A stretch of DNA of 64,000 bases from Streptosporangium subroseum (lineage in GTDB: Bacteria > Actinomycetota > Actinomycetes > Streptosporangiales > Streptosporangiaceae): positions 62,001 to 126,000 of the forward strand of contig NZ_FZOD01000007.1 of assembly GCF_900188345.1 (NCBI RefSeq), in the 5' to 3' direction. This document shows, one piece after another, positions 51,101 through 58,949 of this stretch. How positions within the stretch are numbered: position 1 is the stretch's first letter; the number at the start of each line of letters is the position of its first letter. The position numbers and the translations under genes are program-made. The notes under the pieces were generated by a model. The model made no database searches and was not told the origin of the DNA. It saw only the letters and a program-made list of their open reading frames with translations.

Positions 51101-51156
51101 AGAGCGGCGATGACCAGGCCTAACCGGAACCGGCCCGAACTACGAGCTGGATGCAC
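48154..51156 (-). CDS. Secreted multidomain glycoside hydrolase (discoidin, GH16, GH-A barrel, discoidin)
   Basis: The GTG at 51156 has GAGGAGAG upstream and gives 1000 residues with a Sec signal peptide ending AAA. Residues of about 35-165 are an F5/8-type discoidin domain (CBM32-like). Residues 180-450 match GH16 laminarinase-type sequence (WPSVGETDIM). The active-site motif ExDxxE reads Glu310-Thr-Asp312-Ile-Met-Thr315, so the second Glu (acid/base) is missing. Residues of about 470-760 form a GH2/GH5-like TIM barrel with Glu583 (DVGNEV) and Glu676 (VTEAGPDG) as acid and nucleophile. An Ig-like piece and a second discoidin domain (about 860-1000) follow. A palindromic operator lies 52 bp upstream. 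It probably degrades extracellular glucan. Confidence 0.85.
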   Translation of the reverse strand: MHPARSSGRFRLGLVIAALASLVISGLAFISPAAAADGLLSQGKTATASSSEGAAYSAAAAVDGNLTGTRWASSFSDPQWLQVDLGATATISRAVLTWEAAYGKAFKLQVSGDGSSWTDIYSTTTGTGGTQTLDVTGSGRYVRMSGTVRGTGYGYSLWEFQIYGQPGTGGGGPEQPGTWTEVWKDDFTGSAGTSPSAANWILRTGKQYPGGAANWGTGEVETMSASTANVFLDGGGNLNIKAIKDGAGNWTSGRIETQRTDFTPQPGEMLRFSARLKQPDVAGALGYWPGFRATGAAYRGNYNNWPSVGETDIMTDVNGRDQLANALHCGTAPDGVCNEYNGRTGGFATCEGCQSGYHEYSQVIDRTKTDEEVRFYLDGRQTWVVRESQVGVAAWNAALHHGFYLRFDLAIGGSLPNALAGVTTPTAATTSGGVLSVDQVSVSRQAGTVPAAMTDPATPAGPSTVRVTGSQGSWQLQVNGSPYEIKGMTYGPPQAAADGYMRDLAAMGVNTIRLWGVDDANTPALLDRAAQQGIKVIVGHWLNQGADYVNDTAYKTSVKNEIVARVNSLKGRQGVLMWDVGNEVILTMQDHGLPADVVEQRRVAYAKFVNEVAQAIHAADPGHPVTSTDAYTQAWTYYKAYSPALDLLAVNSYGAIGTVKQDWINGGYTKPYIVTEAGPDGEWEVPGDVNGVPNEPTDLQKRQQYTASWNAIKSHPGVALGATEFHYGLENDFGGVWLNTTTGGWRRHGYHSLRAAYTGQASANTPPEITSMTVGSQTAVQAGKTFTVEVAATDPNSDLIRYNLMFSNKHINGNRGLDNVRFVQTGPGRFTVTAPEQMGVWKVYVYAFDGQGNVGIEQRSFRVVPPVVTGTNVALSKPTTASTYQPTGDGGPFTPGRATDGSFTSRWASEWADPQWIQVDLGASTAIKRVQLGWEAAYGKAYQLQTSANGSDWSTAYSTTTGDGGFDAIELNVSARYVRLNLTQRGTAYGYSLYEFGVYG

Positions 51157-51207
51157 GATCTCTCCTCGAAAAAGGGGGTGCCTGCCGTACCGGGACGGCA
51201 AGGTGGA

Positions 51208-51221
51208 GGAGAGCGCTCTCC
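51208..51221. promoter_or_regulatory. LacI-type operator 1
   Basis: Perfect palindrome GGAGAGCGCTCTCC, 52 bp upstream of the secreted glycosidase start and downstream of a minus-strand TTGACA box. It shares the AGCGCT centre with the known CebR operator of streptomycetes (TGGGAGCGCTCCCA). Confidence 0.85.
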
Positions 51222-51469
51222 GTAATCGAGGGTGCTCCTGGAGATCGAGCAGTGTCAAGGCTCTTCCCCTCACGGGTTCGAAACACGTCGCTCACGCACC
51301 GCAGGATCTCGGCTCGGCGGATGCGCCTCTGAGGCATCTTTCCGCAGGACCGGGGCCTACAGCGGGGGTCGGAGACCTGCGGACGTCCCGTGTCAGGGGC
51401 ATGAACAACAGGTTTCGGTTCGAGTCAGACTCCGTCTTGACAGTCGTGAGGGCGAGGAACAAGCTGAAA

Positions 51470-51483
51470 GGAGAGCGCTCTCC
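51470..51483. promoter_or_regulatory. LacI-type operator 2
   Basis: Perfect palindrome GGAGAGCGCTCTCC, 45 bp upstream of the discoidin-DUF1996 start and downstream of the plus-strand TTGACA at 51437. Its centre is 262 bp from that of operator 1, close to 25 helical turns. Confidence 0.85.
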
Positions 51484-51528
51484 CATCTTCCGTTTCCCCA
51501 ACGGTCACCCCCCACCGAAGGAGAGGGC

Positions 51529-52878
51529 ATGCACTCAGCCCGAAGTCCAGTGCGACTACGCCTGGGCCTGATCGCCGCCACACTCACCGCGCTCGTCGCG
51601 GCCGGCCTGGCGATCATCACCCCCGCCGTCGCGGCGGACGCCCTGCTCTCGCAGAGCCGGCCCGCCACCGCCTCCTCCACCGAAGGAGGCGGGTACGGCG
51701 CCGGAGCCGCCTTCGACGGCAGCACCGGGACCCGCTGGTCCAGTGCCGCCGCCGACCCGCAGTGGATCCAGGTCGACCTCGGCGCCACCGCGACGGTCTC
51801 CCAGGTCGTCCTCAACTGGGAGGGGGCGTACGGCAGGGCCTTCAAGATCCAGGTCTCCAACGGCTCCTCTCCCTGGACCGACATCTACTCGACCACGACC
51901 GGCGCCGGCGGCACCCAGACCCTCAACGTCTCCGGCTCCGGCCGGTACGTGCGGATGTACGGCACCGCCCGCGGCACCGGCTACGGCTACTCGCTGTGGG
52001 AGTTCAAGGTGTACGGCACCGGCGGCGCCGGGACCCCCCCGAGGCCCAAGCCGACGTTCACCGACGAGGTGACGCACCACGAGTTCCAGGCCAACTGCTC
52101 CCTGACGGCGAACCGGCCCGACGACCCGATCGTCTACCCCGGCCTGCCCGGCGCCTCGCACATGCACACCTTCGTCGGCAACAGGACGACCAACGCGAGC
52201 AGCACGGCGTCGTCGCTCCTCGGCGGCGGCACCTCGTGCACCAACCCGCACGACAGGTCGGCCTACTGGTTCCCGAGCTTCTACAAGGGCACCCAGCTGG
52301 TCGAGCCGACCGGCAACCAGGTCATCTACTACAAGTCCGGCATCCTTAACTACTGGGAGGTGCAGCCCTTCCCGCAGGCCCTGCGCTTCGTCGTCGGCAG
52401 CCCGACCGCGACACTGGCGGAGTTCCGCGACTCCCCCGGCACCGTCGAGGGCTTCGAGTGCGGCGACATCTCCCGCAGCTGGGACATCCCGACGTCCTGC
52501 GTGGCGGGCAGCCAGGTGAACGTCCGTTACCAGTCGCCAAGCTGCTGGGACGGCGTCAACCTCGACAGCCCCAACCACAAGAGTCACATGTCCTACCCCG
52601 TCGGCGGCTACTGCCCGGCCACCCACCCGGTGGCGGTGCCGATGCTGGAGTTCAAGATCGCCTTCCCCGCGAGCGGTGATCTCTCTCAGGCGCGGCTGGC
52701 CAGCGGTCGCGGCTACACCTGGCACTACGACTTCTTCAACGCGTGGGACAACCCCGCCATCCTCGACGCCCTGGTGACCCACTGCATCAACGGTGGACTC
52801 CAGTGCAACCCGCGTGGATACGACCTGTACAAGCCGCATCGCGGCGCCGCCCTCACGGAGAACTTCGAGCTCCCCTGA
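51529..52878 (+). CDS. Secreted discoidin plus DUF1996 protein
   Basis: The ATG at 51529 (AAGGAGAG upstream) gives 449 residues with a signal peptide (LGLIAATLTALVAAGLAII, cleavage after AVA). Residues of about 36-168 are an F5/8-type discoidin domain, closely similar to the N-terminal one in the divergent glycosidase. Residues 180-449 are a DUF1996 domain with its conserved His-rich start (VTHHEFQANC, SHMHTFVGN), several paired cysteines and WHYDFFNAW. DUF1996 occurs in fungi and actinomycetes and has no settled function. Sharing an operator with beta-glucan-type hydrolases suggests a role on the same polysaccharide. Confidence 0.88.
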   Translation: MHSARSPVRLRLGLIAATLTALVAAGLAIITPAVAADALLSQSRPATASSTEGGGYGAGAAFDGSTGTRWSSAAADPQWIQVDLGATATVSQVVLNWEGAYGRAFKIQVSNGSSPWTDIYSTTTGAGGTQTLNVSGSGRYVRMYGTARGTGYGYSLWEFKVYGTGGAGTPPRPKPTFTDEVTHHEFQANCSLTANRPDDPIVYPGLPGASHMHTFVGNRTTNASSTASSLLGGGTSCTNPHDRSAYWFPSFYKGTQLVEPTGNQVIYYKSGILNYWEVQPFPQALRFVVGSPTATLAEFRDSPGTVEGFECGDISRSWDIPTSCVAGSQVNVRYQSPSCWDGVNLDSPNHKSHMSYPVGGYCPATHPVAVPMLEFKIAFPASGDLSQARLASGRGYTWHYDFFNAWDNPAILDALVTHCINGGLQCNPRGYDLYKPHRGAALTENFELP

Positions 52879-52883
52879 CCGCG

Positions 52884-52925
52884 CGTGCCCGGCCCCCGGG
52901 CCCTCCGGACGGGGCCGGGCACGTG
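52884..52925 (+). terminator. Terminator hairpin after the DUF1996 gene
   Basis: CGTGCCCGGCCCC is followed about 16 nt later by its reverse complement GGGGCCGGGCACG, forming a 13-bp GC-rich stem a few bases after the stop codon. No T-run follows. Confidence 0.7.
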
Positions 52926-53178
52926 CCCCTCGACCCGGGAAGGTCTCCCATGCGACGCACCGGCGTCATTCTCGCCCGCTCCCTGAGCTCCATGAGACCT
53001 GCCGGCGTGGTTATCGCCCGTTTCTCGCATCCGGTCCGGCCGTCGGCTCGCGGGCCGGTCCGGTGACGGGCTCCCTCCGCTCCTCGTGTCCGGTCCGGAC
53101 GTGATCCCTCCGCGCCGGCCGTCCCGCCGAATTCCGGCATTGACAGCGCCCGTCGGGGCGGTGACGCTGGATCGTGTC

Positions 53179-53192
53179 GGAGAGCGCTCTCC
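53179..53192. promoter_or_regulatory. LacI-type operator 3 (GH3 promoter)
   Basis: Perfect palindrome GGAGAGCGCTCTCC 32 bp upstream of the GH3 start. It is identical to the other three copies. Confidence 0.85.
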
Positions 53193-53224
53193 ACCAGTGA
53201 TCTTCACCAGCGAAGGGAAACCAT

Positions 53225-55786
53225 GTGATCATCGACGAGCTCGACCGTCTGGTGGAGAAACTGGACCTGGAGCGGAAGGTACGGCTGCTCACCGGGGCGA
53301 CCGTCTGGTCCACCCACGCCGAGCCGGACATCGGGCTGCGGGCCATGGTCACCTCCGACGGCCCCGTCGGCGTGCGCGGGCAGGGATGGGACGAGCGGAG
53401 CCCCTCGCTGACCCTGCCCTCGGCGACCGCACTGGCCGCGACCTGGGATGACGACCTGGTGAGACTGCTGGGCGGGCTGCTCGCCGCCGAGGCGCGGCGC
53501 AAGGGCGTTCATGTCCTGCTCGCCCCGACGCTCAACCTGCACCGCTCGCCACTCGGCGGCCGCCATTTCGAGTGTTACTCCGAGGATCCCCTGCTGACCG
53601 GCCGGATCGGCGCCGCCTACATCCGCGGCGTCCAGGCGGGCGGGGTGGCGGCCACCGCCAAGCACTACGTCGCCAACGACTCCGAGACCGAACGGCTCAC
53701 CCTCGACGCCCGCGTCGACGAGCAGACCCTGCGCGAGCTGTACCTGGCACCGTTCGAGGCCGCGGTGGAGGCCGGAGTCTGGGCCGTCATGTCTGCCTAC
53801 AACGGGGTGAACGGGACCACGATGTCGGAGAATCCCCTGCTCGCCGACCCGCTCAAGGCGGCGTGGGGCTTCGACGGGGTGGTCGTGTCCGACTGGGGAG
53901 GCGTCCGCTCCACCGGTCCCGCGGCCCGCGCCGCGCAGGACCTCGCGATGCCGGGCCCCCAGGGCCCCTGGGGGGAGGCGCTGGTCGCCGCGGTGCGCGC
54001 GGGCGATGTGCCGGAGGCCGCGATCGACGACAAGGTCCGGCGCCTGCTCCGGCTGGCCTCCAGGGTCGGCGCGCTGGATCCCGGCCTCTCGGCGGACGGC
54101 CCCGCCGCCTTCCCCGACCCCGCCGAGCGAGGGGACCACGGCCCCACCCCCGCAGAGTGGGGAGGCCAGGACCTCGCCCACACCGGGCGGGAAGATCACG
54201 ACCCTGCCCGTGCGCTGCTGCGCCGGGCCGTCGCCGCGGGCACCGTACTCCTGCGCAACGAGGACTCGCTGCTCCCCCTGGATCCCTCACGCCTGCGCAG
54301 GGTCGCCGTGCTCGGGCCGAACGCCGTCACCGCCCGGATCCAGGGCGGCGGCAGCGCGGGTGTGTACCCCGTCTCCGTGGTGTCCCCCCTCGACGGCATC
54401 CGCGACGCGCTGTCCGGCACGGCGGAGGTGGTCCACTCCCCCGGCGTGCATCTCGACGACCGGCCCACCCCGCTGGGCACGGGCAACGCCCGCAACCCGC
54501 TGACCGGCGAACCCGGCGTCCTGGTCCGGCTGCTGGACGCCGCCGGCGCGGAGATCCACACCGAGCACCGGCTGACCGGCCGCATCCTGGAGCCGGCGCG
54601 GATCGACTCCGCCGCCGCCGTCGAGATCCGCGCGCTCCTGAGCCCGGAGGCGGACGGCCTCTGGGACCTGGCCGTCGCCGGATGGGGCCGCGTCTTCCTG
54701 GAGGCGGACGGCCGCGTCCTGATCGACGAGGAGGTCGAGCGCGACACCGACGACCCCGCCACCGTTCACCTGTCCCCGCCGTACCGGCGCGCCCGGCTCA
54801 CGATGGCCGCGGGCCGCGACGTGGAACTCGTCTCCCGGCGGCGGCTCGACCCCGGGAGCGGAATCGCCTCCGTCCTGGCCGCCGACCCGCCCTGGCGCGA
54901 TGACGAGGTGGAGCTGGCCGCCGCGGTCGAGCTCGCCCGGACCTGCGATGCCGTCGTCGTCGTGGTGGGCACCACGGAGGAGATCGAGAGCGAGGGCGTC
55001 GACCGTACGCACCTAAATCTGCCGGGGCGCCAGGACGAGCTGGTCCGCGCGGTGGCCGCGGCCAATCCGGCCACCGTCGTGGTCGTCAACTCCGGCGGCC
55101 CCGTGGTCCTGCCGTGGCGCGAGGAGGTGCCGGCCGTACTTTTGAGCTGGTTTCCCGGGCAGGAGGCCGGGCACGGCCTCGCCGACGTCCTGTTCGGCCA
55201 CGCCGAGCCCTGCGGCCGGCTGCCCACCACCTGGGCCGGCCGGGCCCTCGTCTCCACCGTCCCCGAGGACGGGACGCTCGCCTACGCCGAGGGTCCGGAC
55301 ATCGGTTACCGTGCCTGGCTGCGGCAGCCCACGCCGCCCGCGTACTGGTTCGGGCACGGGCTCGGCTACACGTCCTGGTCGTACGAGAGCCTCTCCGTTC
55401 CCCCGGACGCCGTCCCCGGCGAACCGTTCTCCGTCCGGGTACGGCTGCGCAACACCGGCGAGCGGGCCGGGCGCGAGGTCGTCCAGGTGTATCTGTCCCG
55501 GCCGGAGACCGGCGTGGCCCGTCCCGCGCGCTGGCTGGCCGGCTACGCCACGGTTGACGCGGGTCCCGGCGAGGTCGTCGACGTCACGGTGGACCTCCCC
55601 GCGCGGGCCTTCCAGCACTGGTCGGCCGGCCACCGCACCTGGCGGGCCGAGGAGGGCGCCTTCACGGTGCTCGCCGGACGCTCGGTCGCCGACCTGCCGC
55701 TCCGCGGCACGGCGCTCCTCGGTCCGGAGGGGTCGCGGCCCGAGCTGGTCGGAGAGCGCTCTCCCATGCTACTGAAGGCTCCATGA
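53225..55786 (+). CDS. GH3 beta-glucosidase with PA14-like insert
   Basis: The GTG at 53225 gives an 853-residue cytoplasmic enzyme. The N-terminal TIM-barrel domain carries the nucleophile Asp223 (GVVVSDWGG). The alpha/beta sandwich domain, split by a PA14-like insert at about 430-560 (PGVLVRLLDAAGAEIHTEHR), follows, and an Fn3-like C-terminal domain closes the protein (FSVRVRLRNTGERAGREVV). The order matches beta-glucosidases of the BglX/KmBglI type that finish degradation of beta-gluco-oligosaccharides. It has no signal peptide, so it should hydrolyse imported sugars. Its last codons contain an operator and overlap the LacI gene by 4 bp. Confidence 0.93.
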   Translation: MIIDELDRLVEKLDLERKVRLLTGATVWSTHAEPDIGLRAMVTSDGPVGVRGQGWDERSPSLTLPSATALAATWDDDLVRLLGGLLAAEARRKGVHVLLAPTLNLHRSPLGGRHFECYSEDPLLTGRIGAAYIRGVQAGGVAATAKHYVANDSETERLTLDARVDEQTLRELYLAPFEAAVEAGVWAVMSAYNGVNGTTMSENPLLADPLKAAWGFDGVVVSDWGGVRSTGPAARAAQDLAMPGPQGPWGEALVAAVRAGDVPEAAIDDKVRRLLRLASRVGALDPGLSADGPAAFPDPAERGDHGPTPAEWGGQDLAHTGREDHDPARALLRRAVAAGTVLLRNEDSLLPLDPSRLRRVAVLGPNAVTARIQGGGSAGVYPVSVVSPLDGIRDALSGTAEVVHSPGVHLDDRPTPLGTGNARNPLTGEPGVLVRLLDAAGAEIHTEHRLTGRILEPARIDSAAAVEIRALLSPEADGLWDLAVAGWGRVFLEADGRVLIDEEVERDTDDPATVHLSPPYRRARLTMAAGRDVELVSRRRLDPGSGIASVLAADPPWRDDEVELAAAVELARTCDAVVVVVGTTEEIESEGVDRTHLNLPGRQDELVRAVAAANPATVVVVNSGGPVVLPWREEVPAVLLSWFPGQEAGHGLADVLFGHAEPCGRLPTTWAGRALVSTVPEDGTLAYAEGPDIGYRAWLRQPTPPAYWFGHGLGYTSWSYESLSVPPDAVPGEPFSVRVRLRNTGERAGREVVQVYLSRPETGVARPARWLAGYATVDAGPGEVVDVTVDLPARAFQHWSAGHRTWRAEEGAFTVLAGRSVADLPLRGTALLGPEGSRPELVGERSPMLLKAP
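55751..55764. promoter_or_regulatory. LacI-type operator 4, inside the GH3 coding sequence
   Basis: Perfect palindrome GGAGAGCGCTCTCC encoding GERSP near the C-terminus of the GH3 enzyme. It lies 19 bp upstream of the LacI start, so it can act in autoregulation or as a roadblock. Confidence 0.8.
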
Positions 55787-56835
55787 GCGAAGGCCTCCCC
55801 CTCCCCCGAGTGCCGGGACCCCCCACCCTGGAGGACGTGGCGTGTACGGCGGGGGTCTCCCGCGCCACGGTCTCCCGCGTGATCAACGGAATTCGCAACG
55901 TCGATCTCGCGATCCAGGAGCGGGTGCAGCAGGCGATCATCCTTACCGGCTACGTTCCCAACCAGGCCGCGCGTTCACTGGTCACCCGGCGGGCGGGGTC
56001 GATCGCCCTGATCGTCTCCGGAGCCGGCGGCGAGGAGAACCTGTTTCCCCATCAGGTCTTCGCCGATCCGTTCTTCGGGCGCGTGGTCGGGGGCGTCGTC
56101 GGCTTCCTGCGCCCGCTGGGCATCTATCCGACCCTGATGTTCGCCGACACCCCGGAGACCCGCGACCAGGTCATCGCCTACCTGCGCCGGGGCAACGCCG
56201 ACGGGGCCATCCTGGTCTCCATCAGCACCGAGGACACGCTGCCCCAACTGCTCGCCGACGCCTCGCTGCCCGCCGTGCTCTTCGCCAGACCGGTCCGGCC
56301 GATCCCGATCACCTACGTCGACGTGGCGCACCGGACCGGGGGCAAGCTGGCCGCCGACCACCTCGTGGCCCGCGGCCGCCGTCGGCTGGCGACCATCTCC
56401 GGTCCGCTCGACGTGCCCGCCAGCCGGAGCCGCCTCGCGGGATTCCAGGACGCGATGGCCGTCCACGGCCATCCCTACCTTCCCAGCGCCGAGGGCAACT
56501 TCACCCTTCCCAGCGGCGAGGTGGCGATGGAACGGCTGCTCGCCGAGCACCCCGACCTCGACGGCGTCTTCGCGGCCAACGACCTGATGGCCCAGGGCGC
56601 CCTGCTGGTACTGCGCCAGCACGGACGCCGCGTGCCCGACGACGTGGCCGTGGTGGGCTTCGACGACAGCAGCGCGGCGCTGGCCTGCCGCCCGCCGCTC
56701 ACCACCGTCCGCCACCCCGTCGAGGACATGGCCGCCGAGATGGGACGGCTGCTGCTGGCCCACATCGAGCAGCCCGACCACCCGGTGACCTCACGGATCT
56801 TCGAGCCCACCCTGGTGATCAGGGAGTCGGCCTGA
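55783..56835 (+). CDS. LacI-family transcriptional regulator
   Basis: The 350-residue repressor has an N-terminal helix-turn-helix (TLEDVACTAGVSRATVSRVI, residues 15-34) with its hinge helix (NQAARSLVTRRAG). The periplasmic-binding-type sugar domain follows (GSIALIVSG, VFAANDLMAQGALLVL, VAVVGFDDSSAA). Its start overlaps the GH3 stop. The four GGAGAGCGCTCTCC palindromes near it and at the divergent promoters are the expected site type for a LacI dimer, so it very probably represses the whole locus until a glucan-derived sugar binds. Confidence 0.93.
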   Translation: MSEGLPLPRVPGPPTLEDVACTAGVSRATVSRVINGIRNVDLAIQERVQQAIILTGYVPNQAARSLVTRRAGSIALIVSGAGGEENLFPHQVFADPFFGRVVGGVVGFLRPLGIYPTLMFADTPETRDQVIAYLRRGNADGAILVSISTEDTLPQLLADASLPAVLFARPVRPIPITYVDVAHRTGGKLAADHLVARGRRRLATISGPLDVPASRSRLAGFQDAMAVHGHPYLPSAEGNFTLPSGEVAMERLLAEHPDLDGVFAANDLMAQGALLVLRQHGRRVPDDVAVVGFDDSSAALACRPPLTTVRHPVEDMAAEMGRLLLAHIEQPDHPVTSRIFEPTLVIRESA

Positions 56836-57109
56836 CGGCCCAGCACCTGTCCTCGCCGGCCCGCAGCGCCTGCGGTTGACACCTGTGGGCTGGAGGACCG
56901 ATGAGTTTTCGCCGTCCGGCGCCTCTGTACCTGTAGACGGCCGCCAACGGCGCGGGCCGGTGGCAGCCATGATCTTCTCGCCCGGATGAGGGGGCACAGC
57001 GGATCGATCATTGGCCCGCTGACCGCGTGGCTGCTGTCCAGAACGGCACGAGTGCCGCGTTGATCACCGAGGCGGTTGCACGGCAACCCAATGATCTTTG
57101 GAGGATGAG

Positions 57110-57544
57110 ATGAGTTCAGATCTTCACGAACCAGCGGCGCCGGGCGGCGCCTCATCGGCGCACGACGGGGAGCGTGCCGTACTCGCCTTGTTCGACGCGA
57201 CATCGAGCGCGTGGAGCGACGGTGACGGCGGCGCGTTCGCCGACCGCTACGCCGAGGACGCCACGGTGATCCTGCCCGGAGTCCACCTGCGGGGCAGAGC
57301 CGAGATCCGGACGAGCATGGGCGAGGCCTTCGCCGGGCCGCTGAAGGGCTCACGGCGCATCCACACGCCGCAAAGCGTACGGTTCCTGGCCGAGGACGTG
57401 GCCGTCGTGGTCACCCGCAGCGCCACCGCCTTCCCGGGCGAGGCCGAACCTCCGTCCGATCGGTGGGAGTGGGCGACCTGGGCACTCGCACGACACGGCG
57501 GCCGATGGCTCGTCGAGTCGTATCACGGCTGCCCCGCCGGGTGA
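57110..57544 (+). CDS. SgcJ/EcaC-type NTF2-fold protein
   Basis: The ATG at 57110 with GGAGG 6 bp before it gives 144 residues. The NTF2-like fold shows in AVLALFDATSSAWSDGDGGA, FADRYAEDATVILPG and the last strands VAVVVTRSATAF, WATWALARHGGRWLVES. It belongs to the SgcJ/EcaC family, whose members are small hydrolase, isomerase or carrier proteins without a common reaction. A TTG 12 bp upstream would disrupt the ribosome-binding site and is not used. It stands alone between the LacI gene and the CPBP gene. Confidence 0.85.
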   Translation: MSSDLHEPAAPGGASSAHDGERAVLALFDATSSAWSDGDGGAFADRYAEDATVILPGVHLRGRAEIRTSMGEAFAGPLKGSRRIHTPQSVRFLAEDVAVVVTRSATAFPGEAEPPSDRWEWATWALARHGGRWLVESYHGCPAG

Positions 57545-57780
57545 TCGAGGACGAGGTTTCATGACCCACCACGCACAGCGAAGGAGCCCGCGTCCACAGG
57601 GCGTTCCCGTTGCCTCCAGGGTCTCGGCAGGCCGTCGGCGGAGGTGTTCTCTCCGTACACGGTGATCTGCGGGGCGGGGCTGATCGGCACGTTATCGCCG
57701 GCAGAGGGTGGCGAAGGCAAGACGGAAGCCCCGTCGGCCATCCGAGAACCCTGTCACGCCGACACCGGACCTGGAACAGA

Positions 57781-58806
57781 ATGAAGCCCATGCATGACCC
57801 ACAGGACTTCCAGCCCGCGGGGACGCCCCACCAGCCGGTCGGCCCGCCTCAGCACTACCTCCCCTCGCCGCGGCCCACGGCGTGGATCGTGTCGGCTCCG
57901 CCCGGCAGCCGTTACGACCGGCTGGCCCGCACACCCCTGCACGCCTGGTGGCGGCCCGTGCTGGGCACGGTTCTGGTCGCCGTGGGGTTCGTCGTGATCG
58001 GGGCCGCGATCGTCATCGGCGGTAGCCTGATCGGTTGGATCGCGGGCGCCAAGACGAGCGGCTCGCTGCTCGATCTGACGATCAACCTGCTCTCGCTCGC
58101 CGCCGTGATACCGGCGGTGTACGGCGTGGCGGTATGGATCCAGCGGCGCCCGCCGGGCACGCTCTCCTCGGTCCTCGGGCGCCTGCGATGGCGCTGGATG
58201 GCGCTGTGCACGGGAGTGGCGGTCGGCGCCGCGGCGCTGGGCCAGGCCGCGCTCGTCGCCACCTACGCCGCCACCGGGGAGGACCTCGATCAGCTGTTCG
58301 GCTGGGTGGGCTGGAGCCGTTTCCTGCCGACTCTGATCGTCACCCTGCTGCTGGTGCCCTTCCAGGCCGCCGCCGAGGAATACATCTTCCGGGGTTGGCT
58401 GATCCAGGCCTTCGGCGCGTTCTTCGCCAACCCCTGGCCCGGCATCCTGCTGGGCGCGACCGTGTTCACCGCGATGCACGCGTATGTCGACTGGGGCATC
58501 GTGGACGTCTTCACCTTCGCCGTGCTGATGGGCTGGCTGGTCGTGCGCACCGGCGGCCTGGAGGCCGCCATCGCCCTGCACCTGGTCAACAACGTGCTGG
58601 CCTTCGGTCTCAGCGGCGCCGACGGAACGCTGGAGGAGGCGCTGAAGCAGGGGTCCGTACCCTGGCAGGGCCTGTCCGGCACGGTGGTGCAGCTCGGCGT
58701 CTTCGGGATCGCGGTGGTGATCCTGGCCAGGAGGCGAGGGGTCGCGACGCTCTCCCCGCGACCGGCGGGCTTCGGGTCGCCGGCCCTCCCGCACCCGTCG
58801 CCGTGA
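57781..58806 (+). CDS. CPBP-family intramembrane metalloprotease
   Basis: The 341-residue membrane protein (ATG 57781; ATG 57790 possible) has about eight transmembrane segments and the CPBP/Abi active-site motifs: Glu199-Glu200 and Arg204 (AEEYIFRGW), His233 (MHAYVDW) and His267/Asn271 (HLVNN). These Rce1-like enzymes cleave membrane or peptide substrates inside the bilayer; many function in bacteriocin immunity or peptide maturation. The N-terminal 45 residues are cytoplasmic and Pro-rich. No bacteriocin precursor is visible nearby. Confidence 0.9.
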   Translation: MKPMHDPQDFQPAGTPHQPVGPPQHYLPSPRPTAWIVSAPPGSRYDRLARTPLHAWWRPVLGTVLVAVGFVVIGAAIVIGGSLIGWIAGAKTSGSLLDLTINLLSLAAVIPAVYGVAVWIQRRPPGTLSSVLGRLRWRWMALCTGVAVGAAALGQAALVATYAATGEDLDQLFGWVGWSRFLPTLIVTLLLVPFQAAAEEYIFRGWLIQAFGAFFANPWPGILLGATVFTAMHAYVDWGIVDVFTFAVLMGWLVVRTGGLEAAIALHLVNNVLAFGLSGADGTLEEALKQGSVPWQGLSGTVVQLGVFGIAVVILARRRGVATLSPRPAGFGSPALPHPSP

Positions 58807-58949
58807 CCGTGCGCCCCTCCCGGACTGCCTGCCGCTGTGCGTCATGATGCGGGCGTATTGCGGCGGCAGCCCGTACGGGCGGTCACGCCTACGGGCACGT
58901 GACCGTCACGGCGATGGGATCGCCGTCCGTTCGGCGGCGAGAAGCGAGG

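Larger units (their letters stand above)
51157..51528. other. Divergent promoter region with two LacI-type operators
   Basis: This 372-bp region lies between the glycosidase gene and the discoidin-DUF1996 gene. It contains two perfect 14-bp palindromes and, on each strand, a TTGACA box 33-37 bp upstream of its palindrome (51437-51442 on plus; 51253-51258 read on minus). Convincing -10 boxes are not visible. The palindromes would therefore overlap or closely follow the transcription starts. Confidence 0.6.
52879..53224. other. Intergenic region with GH3 promoter
   Basis: This 346-bp gap holds the third operator copy near its 3' end. I see no gene in it. A GC-rich inverted sequence soon after the DUF1996 stop (CGTGCCCGGCCCC at 52884 with GGGGCCGGGCACG at 52913) looks like a terminator hairpin. 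Confidence 0.6.

Noticed and set aside
58869..58880. GCCCGTACGGGC palindrome between the CPBP gene and the peptide importer
   Set aside because: A 12-bp GC-rich dyad is not unusual in this composition and has no second copy; it may be part of a terminator but I could not define a clear stem-loop.
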